The notes: generated from the sequence alone by a model not told the origin. 64,000 nucleotides of DNA from Neoluteolibacter marinus (GCF_014904755.1 NZ_JACZFQ010000023.1:105227-169226); one strand, 5' to 3'; counted from the first letter of the stretch, positions 29,003-37,863 are shown. Numbers and translations: made by a program.

Positions 29003-29819
29003 CGGATTCCTCCAGCAATTGCGCCACGCGCCCGCCGATCCATCGATTGATCTCGCGCAGATCCGCTGCCGGTCTCCCGCTCGACGGTTCACTTTGCAGA
29101 TAGCCGTCCGGGCCGAATTCCGGCGTGACGGTGAAGAACTCAGCCCCTTTGTCCTGATGCCGTTCTGCAATCCGCTTCCAGCACTCCAAATGCGCCGCCA
29201 GCTCCGCGCCATATCGTTCGACCCGTGGATCCGGGACCTGAGGACCCTGATCGTAGCCAACCCGCGTGTGCAGATGCCCGACCTTCGCCTGGATGCTTTC
29301 CATCCATTCGACCTCTCCCGGCATCAGCCGTTCGCAGACCACACACCAGTGAGAGACATCGAGCGTCAATTTCATGTTCGGCAATTCCTCCAGGAATCGC
29401 CGCGTCCTCGCGAGATGAAAGGTCGGCCGAGCGCGATGGGTCTCGATACACACTTTCGCACCGCGCTGTTCCGCGATCCCAAGAAGGTCTTCGAAGAAGC
29501 GGCAGGCAGTCGGAAAGTCCCAGAAATCGCTCCCGGCCATCGTCGTGATCCTTAGCGGCTCCGCATCAAGGGCCAGATCGAGCTTTCGCCGGAAGTCCTC
29601 CAGATGCTCGTCAGGCGTCACCTTCAGCCCCGGCACATAGCTTCCAGAGTCGCAGCCGGTGACGATCTCCGCGATCAATTCCATGCCTTCCCCGGCGATC
29701 TCCCGGATGACCTCCGCCGGTCCCTCGACCGCCTCGAAGCCCCATTCGCAGGCCAGGCCCAGGGCCTCGACGGGCGAAGCCTGGTTTCCCCAACAGGACA
29801 CGGCGCGGATCAGCTTCAT
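28989..29819 (-). CDS. TIM-barrel protein, sugar phosphate isomerase/epimerase-like
   Basis: The 276-residue product starts at the ATG at 29819, which overlaps the stop codon of the upstream FGE-like gene by four bases. It is a xylose-isomerase-like TIM barrel with KVCIETHRARPTFHL, LTLDVSHWCVV and GHLHTRVGYDQGPQVPDPR near successive strand ends, which carry the usual Glu/Asp/His metal ligands. It is the last gene before the regulator. Presence in a nitrogen operon rather than a sugar operon is notable; some members act on non-sugar hydroxy compounds. Confidence 0.78.
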   Translation of the reverse strand: MKLIRAVSCWGNQASPVEALGLACEWGFEAVEGPAEVIREIAGEGMELIAEIVTGCDSGSYVPGLKVTPDEHLEDFRRKLDLALDAEPLRITTMAGSDFWDFPTACRFFEDLLGIAEQRGAKVCIETHRARPTFHLARTRRFLEELPNMKLTLDVSHWCVVCERLMPGEVEWMESIQAKVGHLHTRVGYDQGPQVPDPRVERYGAELAAHLECWKRIAERHQDKGAEFFTVTPEFGPDGYLQSEPSSGRPAADLREINRWIGGRVAQLLEESGMKK

Positions 29820-30511
29820 GGCAGGTCGCAGGCGAGGCGGAATCCCAGGTTGTCCTGCCGCCGATCTGCCGGCAGCGGATGTCGGGCCGACAGCCGCAGC
29901 AGCCGCGGCAAGGCGTCCCAACCTGCGGATCGCACCACCCGCAGGCCGGCATCGGCGGCAAGGTGCGGCCGCCCGTCGGCTGGCAGCGCGGAAAGATCCG
30001 GCGACCAGGTGTCGGCCACCCATTCGGCAACGTTGCCGAGCATGTCCTCGAGGCCGAAGCCGTTCGGCGGGTAGCACCCGCGCGGCGTCCGCCCGCCCAG
30101 CCCGATCCGCTGCTTGCCGTCGTCGTGGAGGAAGTTGGCCTCCGTCGGACCGATCGAATCTCCCATGGGGAATCCCCCGCTCCGCCCCGCCCTCGCCGCG
30201 AACTCCCACTCCGCTTCGGACGGCAGGCGCAGGGGCAAGCCCGACTTGTCGGCAGCCTCTTTCAGCCAGCCATCGATATCGTTCCAGGAGAAATCCACCA
30301 CCGGATAGCTCCCTTCCTTTTCGAAGCGCCACTGGGCCACGGTGACCGGAAAGACACCCATGGCGAAGCGGTGCCCGATCGAGATCTCACGGACCGGCCG
30401 CTCCGACGCCGTGGCAAAGCGGTCATCTTCCGCAGCACCCATCCGGAAGCTCGCCGGCCCCAGTTCCACGAAGTCGCCGAGCCACAGCAGCTCACTCGGA
30501 ATAGTGCTCAT
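29816..30511 (-). CDS. Formylglycine-generating-enzyme (FGE/SUMF1)-like protein
   Basis: A 231-residue FGE-sulfatase-fold protein with the family motifs RLPSEAEWEFAARAGR, GNVAEWVADTW and a C-terminal RPL-type end (RRQDNLGFRLACDLP). There is no signal peptide. Family members include formylglycine-generating enzymes, but also EgtB-type iron oxygenases and other modifying enzymes; no sulfatase is in the operon, so sulfatase activation is unlikely here. The start overlaps the GFA gene by 20 bp. Substrate is unknown. Confidence 0.78.
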   Translation of the reverse strand: MSTIPSELLWLGDFVELGPASFRMGAAEDDRFATASERPVREISIGHRFAMGVFPVTVAQWRFEKEGSYPVVDFSWNDIDGWLKEAADKSGLPLRLPSEAEWEFAARAGRSGGFPMGDSIGPTEANFLHDDGKQRIGLGGRTPRGCYPPNGFGLEDMLGNVAEWVADTWSPDLSALPADGRPHLAADAGLRVVRSAGWDALPRLLRLSARHPLPADRRQDNLGFRLACDLP

Positions 30512-30881
30512 GGCGCGGCAGGGAGTCGGCGGTTTCAAACCACGGCAAACGGTCGACCACCCAGTTGTGGTCGCGCGGCGGAAGCAAGGACGGGTCGTCG
30601 AGGCTGCAGGTGGTCACCTCATACTCATCCGGAATCGCCGGATCATAGAAACTCAACGGCGTGCCACACTCGGGGCAGAATCCCCGCTCCCTTTCGGCAA
30701 AACTGAGCAGCTTCGGCGCCCCCTTCGTCCATTCCAGCGAGCCTGTCGGAAAGAACGTCCACGCCACCACCGGCGCCCCGCTTGCCCGCCGGCAGTCCTC
30801 GCAATGGCAGTACGAGGTGCATCGTGGCTGCGCGTCGATCGCATATCGGGTCGCCCCGCACAGGCAGCCTCCGGTGATCAT
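30492..30881 (-). CDS. GFA family protein (glutathione-dependent formaldehyde-activating-like)
   Basis: A 129-residue protein with the complete zinc-cysteine pattern of the GFA fold: C6-L-C8 (GGCLCGATRY), C25-H-C27-x2-C30 and C69-x2-C72 (FCPECGTPL). GFA-family proteins are named for glutathione-dependent formaldehyde activation, although many have no proven activity. It starts with an ATGA overlap on the Rieske oxygenase gene. Next to an N-demethylating type oxygenase, handling of released formaldehyde is a sensible but unproven role. Confidence 0.85.
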   Translation of the reverse strand: MITGGCLCGATRYAIDAQPRCTSYCHCEDCRRASGAPVVAWTFFPTGSLEWTKGAPKLLSFAERERGFCPECGTPLSFYDPAIPDEYEVTTCSLDDPSLLPPRDHNWVVDRLPWFETADSLPRHEHYSE

Positions 30882-32149
30882 GACGTCACCTCCTTCTGCG
30901 ATGGTGCCGGCGGCCGGTCCGCGGTCGGCCACGACCCACGGCTGCGCGCCGCGAGGAAGCGATGGAACAGCCACACCGGCATCTCCAGATGACTGAGGCG
31001 GCCCGGTTGCCAGCCAGCGGAGGCCAGCCCCCGTTGCACCGCCGTGCACACCTCCATGTCTTCCAGGTGGAAGGCCAACAGCCGCTGCGTTTCCCGCTCC
31101 ATGATCGCGGCGAAGTCTTCCCGCTTGGTGGTTTCCACCGGCACCAGCAAGGTCGTCAGCAGCTTCATTCGCCCCGGACCGAGCGGCTCGACCCGATACC
31201 ACGCGCAGCAGTCGTGACCCGTGAAGAACAGGAAGCAGGGATGCACCAGATAAAGGTGCCAGTGGCTCAAGCCGTCCTCCTCCAATCCCCGGATCACCGG
31301 GAACCCGGTCTCCGCATCCCCCTTCGCCAGCGAGTCCTCGATCGCCGCGCGGTGCTCCGCCGTGTAGGGCAAGTGGCCATGAACGTAGCGTCGGTGTTCC
31401 TCCTCCGTCCACGTGTTCTTCGCCGGCATCAGCAGTTGCAGCGTCTTCCGGTGCGCGCCGAGGTGGTGGTAGGACTCCATGAAATTCTCCACCAGCACCT
31501 TCCAGTCGAATTCGCACTCCCACTCGCGCTGCAGGACCACCTCGAGTTCCGCCGGTTTCCACGGCGCGATCGCCGCCGCCATGCCTTCGAGGTCACCAGC
31601 AAAGGGCGGTGCCTCGCCATCGAGGTTCACGAACACGAAACCGTTCCAGGTTTCGCTGCGGAACTCGCGCAAGCCCCACTCGTCGCGCTGGAAGCCCTCG
31701 GCCAGCTGCATTTCCGGACAGGCCCGCAGGCGGCCGTCGAGATCGAAGGTCCACGAGTGGTAGGGACAGAGCAGGAAGCGGGCGTGGCCACAGGATTCCG
31801 GCAAGCCCTCGCGGCGCTCGGCCGTGGTCAGGCGGCCCTCCGAATAGCCGGGCGGCAGGATGTCCATCGCCCGGTGCGGGCAGACCCGCGACATCACCCG
31901 GATCTCTTGGTCCTTGCCACGGATCACCACCAGCGGCTCGCCTAACAGGCCCAGCGTGATGAAGTCGCCCGCCAGCGGGATCTGCGAGACATGCGCCACC
32001 GCCATCCAACCGCCCGCGAGCAGCGCCTCGCGCTCCCACCGGTGGAAAGCCTCGCTGCGATAGGCCTCGCGCGGCAGGGTCGTCGCCTGCGAGAGGGGCA
32101 CGTCGCAGGCCTGCCGGATCGATTCGAAGATCTTCTCGAGTTCGCTCAT
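30878..32149 (-). CDS. Rieske non-heme iron oxygenase alpha subunit
   Basis: A 423-residue protein starting MSELEKIFES at the ATG at 32149. The Rieske cluster ligands are C90-P-H92 and C128-PY-H131. The spacing between the two halves is 35 residues, about twice the usual, with an inserted segment containing another C120 and H122. The mononuclear iron motif is ENFMESYHHLGAH (H228, H233). The sequence style is close to N-demethylating members such as glycine betaine demethylase rather than to aromatic dioxygenases. A reductase partner is not in the window. Neighbours are GFA and creatininase-family genes. Confidence 0.88.
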   Translation of the reverse strand: MSELEKIFESIRQACDVPLSQATTLPREAYRSEAFHRWEREALLAGGWMAVAHVSQIPLAGDFITLGLLGEPLVVIRGKDQEIRVMSRVCPHRAMDILPPGYSEGRLTTAERREGLPESCGHARFLLCPYHSWTFDLDGRLRACPEMQLAEGFQRDEWGLREFRSETWNGFVFVNLDGEAPPFAGDLEGMAAAIAPWKPAELEVVLQREWECEFDWKVLVENFMESYHHLGAHRKTLQLLMPAKNTWTEEEHRRYVHGHLPYTAEHRAAIEDSLAKGDAETGFPVIRGLEEDGLSHWHLYLVHPCFLFFTGHDCCAWYRVEPLGPGRMKLLTTLLVPVETTKREDFAAIMERETQRLLAFHLEDMEVCTAVQRGLASAGWQPGRLSHLEMPVWLFHRFLAARSRGSWPTADRPPAPSQKEVTS

Positions 32150-32153
32150 GGGA

Positions 32154-32942
32154 TCAGAAAACCGGAGGCAGCGGGATGCCGGACCATTCCTCCTCCGGCA
32201 AAGGCGGCTCTTCCACAATGGCTTTGCGGACCTCGGCTTCGAGCGCCACGACCATCTCCCCGAACAAGCGCGCGCCCTCCTCCTTGGTCGCCGCCGACGG
32301 CATGCCGGTCACGCCGTTGAGGCTGGTCCGAGCAACCGGGTGGGAGAACACCGTTCCGGTCGTCCGGTCCGGGTCGTCCGCGTCGGCCAGACGGTCCTCG
32401 TGCACCTGTTCCGGATGCAAGTGCAGCATCAGCGAAGTCTCTGCCCGGTTGGCGTGAAGATCCGCGGCATCGTCGGTGTAGGTCTTCCAGATCCCCGGCG
32501 TCAGCTGGAAGACATGGCGCAGGCCGATGTGAAAGCGTCCCTCGAAGGCCAGCCGCAGCTGGTCCACCGCGACCCGCGCCGGGGCGTCGTTGCCGAAGTG
32601 CGAGTTCACCAGCAGCAGCCGCTGCCATCCGGTCGCCGCCGCCCATTCCGCCACGTCGCGCAGCACCGCCAGAAAGGTCGAGTGCCGCAGCGAGAAGGTG
32701 CCCGGCCACTTGGCGGTGTGGCCTTGCGAGACGGTGTAGCGCAGCGCCGACAGCACCGGCACGCCGGTTTTGCCCGACACCGCGTGGCACACCGCCTCCG
32801 CCAGCAGCGTGTCCATCGCCACCGGCAGATGCGGCCCGTGCTGCTCGGTCGCGCCCAGCGGCAAAAGCAACAAGCCACCGTTCGTCCCGCGCAGCTCCGC
32901 AATCTCGGGCCAGGCAAGTTGTTCGAGCAGGATCGGTTTCAT
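32154..32942 (-). CDS. Creatininase-family amidohydrolase
   Basis: A 262-residue metallohydrolase with the creatininase signature PLGATEQHGPHLP: E33, H35 and D44 as first metal ligands, then H115 (NSHFGNDA) and E168 (ANRAETSLM). Family members open creatinine to creatine, or hydrolyse related amide rings or peptides. Its place between a GS-III gene and a Rieske oxygenase in a guanidine-assimilation island makes a guanidino or creatinine-like substrate plausible. The gap to the downstream Rieske start is only 4 bp. Confidence 0.87.
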   Translation of the reverse strand: MKPILLEQLAWPEIAELRGTNGGLLLLPLGATEQHGPHLPVAMDTLLAEAVCHAVSGKTGVPVLSALRYTVSQGHTAKWPGTFSLRHSTFLAVLRDVAEWAAATGWQRLLLVNSHFGNDAPARVAVDQLRLAFEGRFHIGLRHVFQLTPGIWKTYTDDAADLHANRAETSLMLHLHPEQVHEDRLADADDPDRTTGTVFSHPVARTSLNGVTGMPSAATKEEGARLFGEMVVALEAEVRKAIVEEPPLPEEEWSGIPLPPVF

Positions 32943-32956
32943 CGTCTTTCAAAAAG

Positions 32957-32977
32957 GGAGCGCCGACTTCAGCCGGC
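32957..32977. repeat. Family B palindrome
   Basis: GGAGCGCCGACTTCAGCCGGC, a GCCG/CGGC stem with a TTCA centre and preceding GGAGCG. It lies in the 66-bp spacer between the GlnT-type gene and the creatininase-family gene and may lower downstream transcription. Related copies are at 20008 and 61252. Confidence 0.6.
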
Positions 32978-33008
32978 TGGGTCGGACCGGCAGCCAAGCC
33001 GCCCTTGA

Positions 33009-34367
33009 TCAGAACAGCCGCGCATAGGTGTCGATTTCCCACTGGCTCACCCGCTGGTGGTACTGGCGCCACTCCTCCGACTTGTAGGTGATGAACTCGT
33101 CCCGCAGTTCCTTGCCCAGGACCTTTTCCACGAAGGGATCTTCCGCGAAGGCCGCCACCGCCTCGTCCAGCGTCCGCGGCAACTCTCGGATCCCCCGCGC
33201 GGCGAACTCCTCGGGCGACAGCTCGTAAAGGTTCTCTTCCTGCGCCGGCCCCGGATCGAGCCCTTCACGGATCCCCTCCAGCCCCGCCGCCAGCACCAGC
33301 GCGGCAGCCAGGTAGGGATTGCAGGCGGCGTCCGCATTGCGGCTCTCGCAGCGACCGCCCGCCATCGGCACGCGCACCGAGTTGGTGCGGTTGTTGCGGC
33401 CGTAGGAATTGAAGACCGGCGCCCAAGAGTAGTAGGACATCAGCCCGCGGCGGACCAGACGCTTGTAACTGTTGACCGTCGGCGCGAAGGCCGCGCACAA
33501 GGCCGGGCCGTGCTTGAGGATGCCAGCGATGAACTGGTAGCCGAGCTCGCTGATCCCGAGACCCCGCGGATCCTCGTCGTGTGGCCGCTTGAAAAGATTC
33601 CCTCCGCTCTCGAGGTCGTAGAGCGACATGTTGAAGTGCGCGCCGCTGCCGGTGCGGTTGGCGAAGGGCTTGGGCATGAAGGTCGCCAGCAGCCCCTCCT
33701 CGGCCGCGTAGTGCTTGGCCATCAGGCGGAAGAAGATGAAGCGGTCGCACATCGTCAGCGCGTCGGCATACTTGAAGTCGAACTCGAACTGCGAATTCGC
33801 GTCCTCGTGGTCGAGCGAGTAGAGGTCCCAGCCGAGGCCGTTGATCGCGCTGGCCATCTTGTCGAGCCAGGGGTAGCGGTCCATGAAGCGCTTCACGTCG
33901 TAGCACGCCTTCACCAGGTCGTCGTCGGGATTGGGAATCTCCAGTTGCCCCGATTCGGTGAGCTTGAGGACGAAGAGCTCGCACTCGATCCCGAGGTTCA
34001 TCCCGAAGCCCATCTCCGCCGCCGCGGCGAGCTGCTTTTTCAGGGCCACCCGGGTGCTCACCTCGTAGGGCTGCCCCTTGAAGGTATTGTCGGCCGGAAA
34101 CCAGGCGACCTCCTTGTTCCAGGGCAGCACGCAGCCGCGCTCGAGGTCGGGCACCGAGTTGATCTCGTCGTCGTTCGGCTTCTGGCCGAGGCCGTCGAGC
34201 GCATAACCGGTGTAGAGCTCCGATCCCGCCGCGAAGTCCTCGAAGTGGTCGATCGGCACGAACTTGCCCTTCGGAACGCCATGGATGTCGACGTAGGCGC
34301 CGATGCAGTACTTCACCCCCTGTTGCTTGAGCGAGTCGCGAAGCGCCCCGATGCTTTCTTGATTCAT
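33009..34367 (-). CDS. glnT: Type III glutamine synthetase (GlnT-like)
   Basis: A 452-residue protein starting MNQESIGAL at the ATG at 34367. It has the GlnT-type sequence landmarks [70 protein letters not shown] and [30 protein letters not shown], with metal-binding glutamates and the arginine region intact. This subfamily ligates ammonia, and relatives ligate methylamine, to glutamate. In this operon it would capture nitrogen released by the pathway. An import ATPase gene lies 63 bp upstream. Confidence 0.92.
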   Translation of the reverse strand: MNQESIGALRDSLKQQGVKYCIGAYVDIHGVPKGKFVPIDHFEDFAAGSELYTGYALDGLGQKPNDDEINSVPDLERGCVLPWNKEVAWFPADNTFKGQPYEVSTRVALKKQLAAAAEMGFGMNLGIECELFVLKLTESGQLEIPNPDDDLVKACYDVKRFMDRYPWLDKMASAINGLGWDLYSLDHEDANSQFEFDFKYADALTMCDRFIFFRLMAKHYAAEEGLLATFMPKPFANRTGSGAHFNMSLYDLESGGNLFKRPHDEDPRGLGISELGYQFIAGILKHGPALCAAFAPTVNSYKRLVRRGLMSYYSWAPVFNSYGRNNRTNSVRVPMAGGRCESRNADAACNPYLAAALVLAAGLEGIREGLDPGPAQEENLYELSPEEFAARGIRELPRTLDEAVAAFAEDPFVEKVLGKELRDEFITYKSEEWRQYHQRVSQWEIDTYARLF

Positions 34368-34430
34368 ACGTTTTAGTTGAAAAGTGTGAAACAACGGGTC
34401 CGCGATGGCCCCCTGTTGGAAATCGGTCCT

Positions 34431-35327
34431 TCAGATCACGTCGGGATCGGCGACGGCCATGCGCAGCACCGGCGCCTCCTTCTGCTCCTGGCCGGGCGGG
34501 TGCATCATGTGGTCGATGTGCTTGCGCGTGGCCATGAAGGTCGGATCGAAGAGCTGCTGCTCGGAGCGCGGCCGCGGCACCGGCACCTCGACGATCTCCG
34601 CGACCCGGCCGGGATTGGCATCGAGCACCAGGATGCGGTCGGACAGGAACACCGCCTCGTCGAGGTCGTGGGTGATGAAGACAATCGTGATGTCGACGTT
34701 CTTCCAGATATCCAGCAGGTATGACTGCATCTTGCAGCGGGTCTGGGCGTCGAGCGCGCCGAAGGGCTCGTCCATGAACAGCACCCGCGGCTGGTTGGCC
34801 AGGGCGCGGGCGATTGCCACCCGCTGCTTCATCCCGCCCGAGAGCTGGTGGGGATAGGAATTCTCGAACTTCGCCAGCCCGACCAGATCGATCCACTCGC
34901 GCGCCTCGCGCTCGGCGGTGAAGGACGACTTGCCGGCCATCTTCGGCCCGAACATCACGTTCTCCTTCACCGACAGCCAGGGGAACAGCGTGTAGCCCTG
35001 GAACACCATGCCGCGGTCGGGACCCGGCCCGGAGACCGGCTCGCCGTAGACCTTGAGCTCGCCGGCGGTCGCCGTCTCAAGCCCGGCTAGGATGCGCACC
35101 AGCGTCGATTTCCCGCAGCCCGAGGGACCGATCACGCACATCAGCTCGCGCTTGTGGACAGAGAAAGAGACGTCGCTCAGCGCGGTGACCACCCCGCGCG
35201 GCGTCTCGAACTTCTTGGTCAGCCCGCTGACCTCGAGCGCCACCGGGCGCTGTTGCAGGCGGGCGAAGCGAGCGGCGACCTCGGGAGCCTGCTCGCGGTA
35301 GCTGGGAAGTTCGACGTGAGTGCTCAT
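34431..35327 (-). CDS. ABC transporter ATP-binding protein (nitrate/sulfonate/taurine type)
   Basis: A 298-residue ATPase with Walker [10 protein letters not shown] (residues 67-75), the signature LSGGMKQR (162-169) and Walker [13 protein letters not shown] (182-193). The subtype matches the SsuB/TauB/NrtD importers. The start overlaps the permease stop codon by four bases. In clusters with urea/guanidine carboxylase this transporter type is the recurrent uptake system; guanidine or a substituted guanidine is the inferred cargo. Confidence 0.93.
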   Translation of the reverse strand: MSTHVELPSYREQAPEVAARFARLQQRPVALEVSGLTKKFETPRGVVTALSDVSFSVHKRELMCVIGPSGCGKSTLVRILAGLETATAGELKVYGEPVSGPGPDRGMVFQGYTLFPWLSVKENVMFGPKMAGKSSFTAEREAREWIDLVGLAKFENSYPHQLSGGMKQRVAIARALANQPRVLFMDEPFGALDAQTRCKMQSYLLDIWKNVDITIVFITHDLDEAVFLSDRILVLDANPGRVAEIVEVPVPRPRSEQQLFDPTFMATRKHIDHMMHPPGQEQKEAPVLRMAVADPDVI

Positions 35328-36727
35328 GATGCTTCGTTGCGGCGGACTTCAGGGGTGGACATTTCCGAGGCCGCGATCCGTTCCCTCGCCCCGGCCGCCA
35401 CCATGCGGAAGGGCCAGCTGACGAAGCTCGCCACGGCGCGCGAGAAGTTCCCCGACTTGCCGGCCCAGGGAAACAGCAGGCCGTGCAGCCAGGACAGGAT
35501 CTGGTCGGTCACGAAGCCGGTGACCCCGATCAGGATGATCACCGGGAAGACGCGTTCGAAATTGCGGAAGCGACCCTGCGTTTCGATGAACTCGGTGAGG
35601 CCGCTCTTGACCCCGATCAGCTCGGCGATGACCAGCCAGGTCCAGGCCCAGCCGAGCAGGATGCGCAGGTCGTTGTAGAGGTTCGGCAGGATGCCGGGGA
35701 TCACCACCTTGGTGATCATCTGGCGCGGCTTGGCACCCAGGGTCTGGGCCGCCTCGAGCAGCGCCGGGTCGAGCAGCCGCGTCGTCTTCGACACCACCAG
35801 GATCATCTGGAAGACGGTGCCGATGAAGACCAGCGCGACCTTCGGCGCGTCGCCCGCCAGCAGCACCGCGACCAGCAGGGTGCTGAAGGTCGGTGCCGGC
35901 ATGTAGCGGAAGAAATCGACGAAGGGCTCGAGCAGCTTGGAGAAGAAATCGAAGACCCCGCACAGGATCCCCAGCGGAATCCCAACCACGCAAGCCCACA
36001 GGAAGCCGGCGATGATGATGTGCAGCGACTGGCGGTAGCGCTGGCCCATCGTCAGCTCACCGGTCGGCACCTCGGCAGTGAAGTCGCGCTTGGCCGCGCG
36101 GAACACCTCATGCGGCGCCGGCAGGTAGACCGGGTTCGCCGGCATGCCCTGCGGCACGATCTTGAGCAGCGGCTCGTCCGGCAGCTGCTTGTAGGAAAAG
36201 TCGGGCGAAAGGGCGGACATCACCGCCCAGTTGCGGCGGACGATGTCCAGGTTCTCCGGAGTGAGCTTTGGATCGGCCGAAGTCCTGGCACCCGTCGCCA
36301 GGTCGCGCCAGACGTGGTAGAGGACGGCATCGTTCTGCCCGTCGGTGTAGTCCAGCCAGCCTTGCTCGACGGCCAGCGGCGCAAGCTGGCGCAGCAGCTT
36401 CTGGTTCTTCCGCTTGGCACCGGAGCCGGGTGTCCCGGCTTCACGGGCGGCAAGCACCGCCGCATTCTCCTGGCGCACCGCCTCGACGAACTCCGGGAAG
36501 AACTCTCGGCTCACGTGGTCGCCCGCCGTGAACACCGTGGTCACCCCTTCCCGCTCGGCTGACAGCTCGATCTTGACGTCGGGATGCCAGATCCAGGGGA
36601 CGTAGGAAACCACGCACCAGAGTGCCAGTGGCAGCAGGAAGGAAACCACCGTCAACAGCACCCGCCGGCCATGCGGCAGGTCACGACGGATCAGGAACCA
36701 ACCCCTGAGAATTGCAGGTCGAGCCAT
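35324..36727 (-). CDS. ABC transporter permease with long N-terminal extension
   Basis: A 467-residue protein; the canonical permease (about residues 230-440, with GTVFQMILVVSKTTRLLDPALLEAAQTLGAKPRQMI holding the EAA loop) is only about half of the chain. Residues 1-40 include an additional N-terminal transmembrane helix. Residues about 45-200 form a hydrophilic, presumably periplasmic domain of unknown type. Typical importers of this class are 250-290 residues. It is the membrane channel of the island's importer. Confidence 0.88.
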   Translation of the reverse strand: MARPAILRGWFLIRRDLPHGRRVLLTVVSFLLPLALWCVVSYVPWIWHPDVKIELSAEREGVTTVFTAGDHVSREFFPEFVEAVRQENAAVLAAREAGTPGSGAKRKNQKLLRQLAPLAVEQGWLDYTDGQNDAVLYHVWRDLATGARTSADPKLTPENLDIVRRNWAVMSALSPDFSYKQLPDEPLLKIVPQGMPANPVYLPAPHEVFRAAKRDFTAEVPTGELTMGQRYRQSLHIIIAGFLWACVVGIPLGILCGVFDFFSKLLEPFVDFFRYMPAPTFSTLLVAVLLAGDAPKVALVFIGTVFQMILVVSKTTRLLDPALLEAAQTLGAKPRQMITKVVIPGILPNLYNDLRILLGWAWTWLVIAELIGVKSGLTEFIETQGRFRNFERVFPVIILIGVTGFVTDQILSWLHGLLFPWAGKSGNFSRAVASFVSWPFRMVAAGARERIAASEMSTPEVRRNEAS

Positions 36728-36744
36728 AAGGTCGGATGCGGGCG

Positions 36745-36783
36745 GGAGCGCACGCCCCGTGCCACCTCGGCACGGGACGCTCC
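36745..36783 (-). ncRNA. Intercistronic stem-loop between substrate-binding protein and permease genes
   Basis: An outer 6-bp stem (GGAGCG / CGCTCC) and an inner 8-bp stem (CCCGTGCC / GGCACGGG) with small internal loops fill most of the 78-bp spacer after the binding-protein gene. Hairpins here commonly stabilise the upstream mRNA or partly terminate, giving more binding protein than permease. This is a structural element within the operon rather than an independent gene. Confidence 0.6.
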
Positions 36784-36805
36784 TAACAATGAAATCAAAA
36801 CCCGC

Positions 36806-37792
36806 TCACTCGCCCTTCGGGGCCAGCGCTTTGGTCAGCGAGGGGTCCAGGTACTTCGCCGGATCCTGGCTCTTGTCGTAAACCTCGAACTTCAGGTTGA
36901 AGTCATCGACGATCTTCGACGAGCCGTAGACATTGCCCAAGCCTTCGCCCGGCTCCCAGCGCTTCAGCGCCTCGTCGAGGGTCAGGATGTAGGTGCCCTT
37001 GAGGAATGGCTCGTATTCCTCCGGAGTCACCTTCACCCGGCCGGAGAGGATCTTCAGCGCGTCGTCGAGGTTCTCCTCGTCACGGATGTAATCGGCGATC
37101 TTGTACCAAACCTTCACCACCTTGGCCCAGTCCTCCTTGTTCTTCTCAAGGCTCTCGGCCGAGACGTAAAGCAGGTCGTAGATGATGCCCGGGGCATCCG
37201 CGGAGGTGAACACCGGCTTGGATCCCGGCAGCGCCTTGAGCGCTTGGCCCGAGCTCGGCTGCCAGGCGCCGATCGCGTCCACGGCCTTCGAGGCCAGCAC
37301 CTGCGGCGTCTCGTTGGTCGGCGTGTTGACGATCGTCACGTCGCCGGCCTTCATGCCCGCCTTTTCGATGCCGGTCAGCAGCAGCAGGTGCGAAACGAAG
37401 CCTTCCTCGAGGCCCACCTTCTTGCCCTTCAGGTCCTTCATCGACTCGATCCCCGGGGCGGCGACGATCATGTCGTTGCCATTGGAGAAGTCGTTGATGA
37501 TGATGCCCACCGAAGGCTTGCCGGTCGCCCCTGTCACCAGCGCGTCGCCGTTGGTCATGCACACCGCGTCGACCTTGCCGGCGACGTAGGCGTCCATCGA
37601 CGGCACGTAGTCGAACCACTCGAACTTCACGTCGACCCCGGCTTCCTTGAACCATCCCTTCTGGATCCCGATCTCCCAGGCGATCCAACCCGGCCAGTCG
37701 GAATAGGCGATCTTGAGGGGTTCGGCATGGGCAAGTCCGGCCGCGGCCAACAAGCCTGCGATCGAGGCGCGAAGAATGGGAAACGATTTCAT
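36806..37792 (-). CDS. ABC transporter substrate-binding protein
   Basis: A 328-residue periplasmic binding protein with a signal peptide cleaved after AHA (residues 1-22) and the nitrate/sulfonate/taurine-type fold ([34 protein letters not shown]). It defines the substrate of the importer, and by context a guanidino compound or urea is likely. It is the first gene of the long minus-strand operon. Its 5' leader of about 60 bases carries a predicted NikR-like operator and follows a sigma-54-type promoter. Confidence 0.9.
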   Translation of the reverse strand: MKSFPILRASIAGLLAAAGLAHAEPLKIAYSDWPGWIAWEIGIQKGWFKEAGVDVKFEWFDYVPSMDAYVAGKVDAVCMTNGDALVTGATGKPSVGIIINDFSNGNDMIVAAPGIESMKDLKGKKVGLEEGFVSHLLLLTGIEKAGMKAGDVTIVNTPTNETPQVLASKAVDAIGAWQPSSGQALKALPGSKPVFTSADAPGIIYDLLYVSAESLEKNKEDWAKVVKVWYKIADYIRDEENLDDALKILSGRVKVTPEEYEPFLKGTYILTLDEALKRWEPGEGLGNVYGSSKIVDDFNLKFEVYDKSQDPAKYLDPSLTKALAPKGE

Positions 37793-37827
37793 GAAGGTTG
37801 GGATCTCGTGTTTCTTACCATCAGCCG

Positions 37828-37855
37828 ATGTGAAGTTTTGGCCGATAATTCACAC
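37828..37855. promoter_or_regulatory. Candidate operator of the NikR-like regulator, upstream of the transporter operon
   Basis: ATGTGA-N16-TCACAC on the plus strand (GTGTGA-N16-TCACAT on the coding strand) is a NikR-type inverted repeat with exactly 16-bp spacing. The 12 bases ATGTGAAGTTTT are identical to the second operator at 28975. It covers about -3 to +25 relative to the predicted start of transcription, a typical repressor position. Confidence 0.75.
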
Positions 37856-37863
37856 TGGAATTA

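Noticed and set aside
34364..34390. A third NikR-like site upstream of the GlnT gene (TCATAC and GTGTGA)
   Set aside because: The half-sites point outward and are 14 bases apart, opposite to the two good operators; the required partners 16 bases away are missing.
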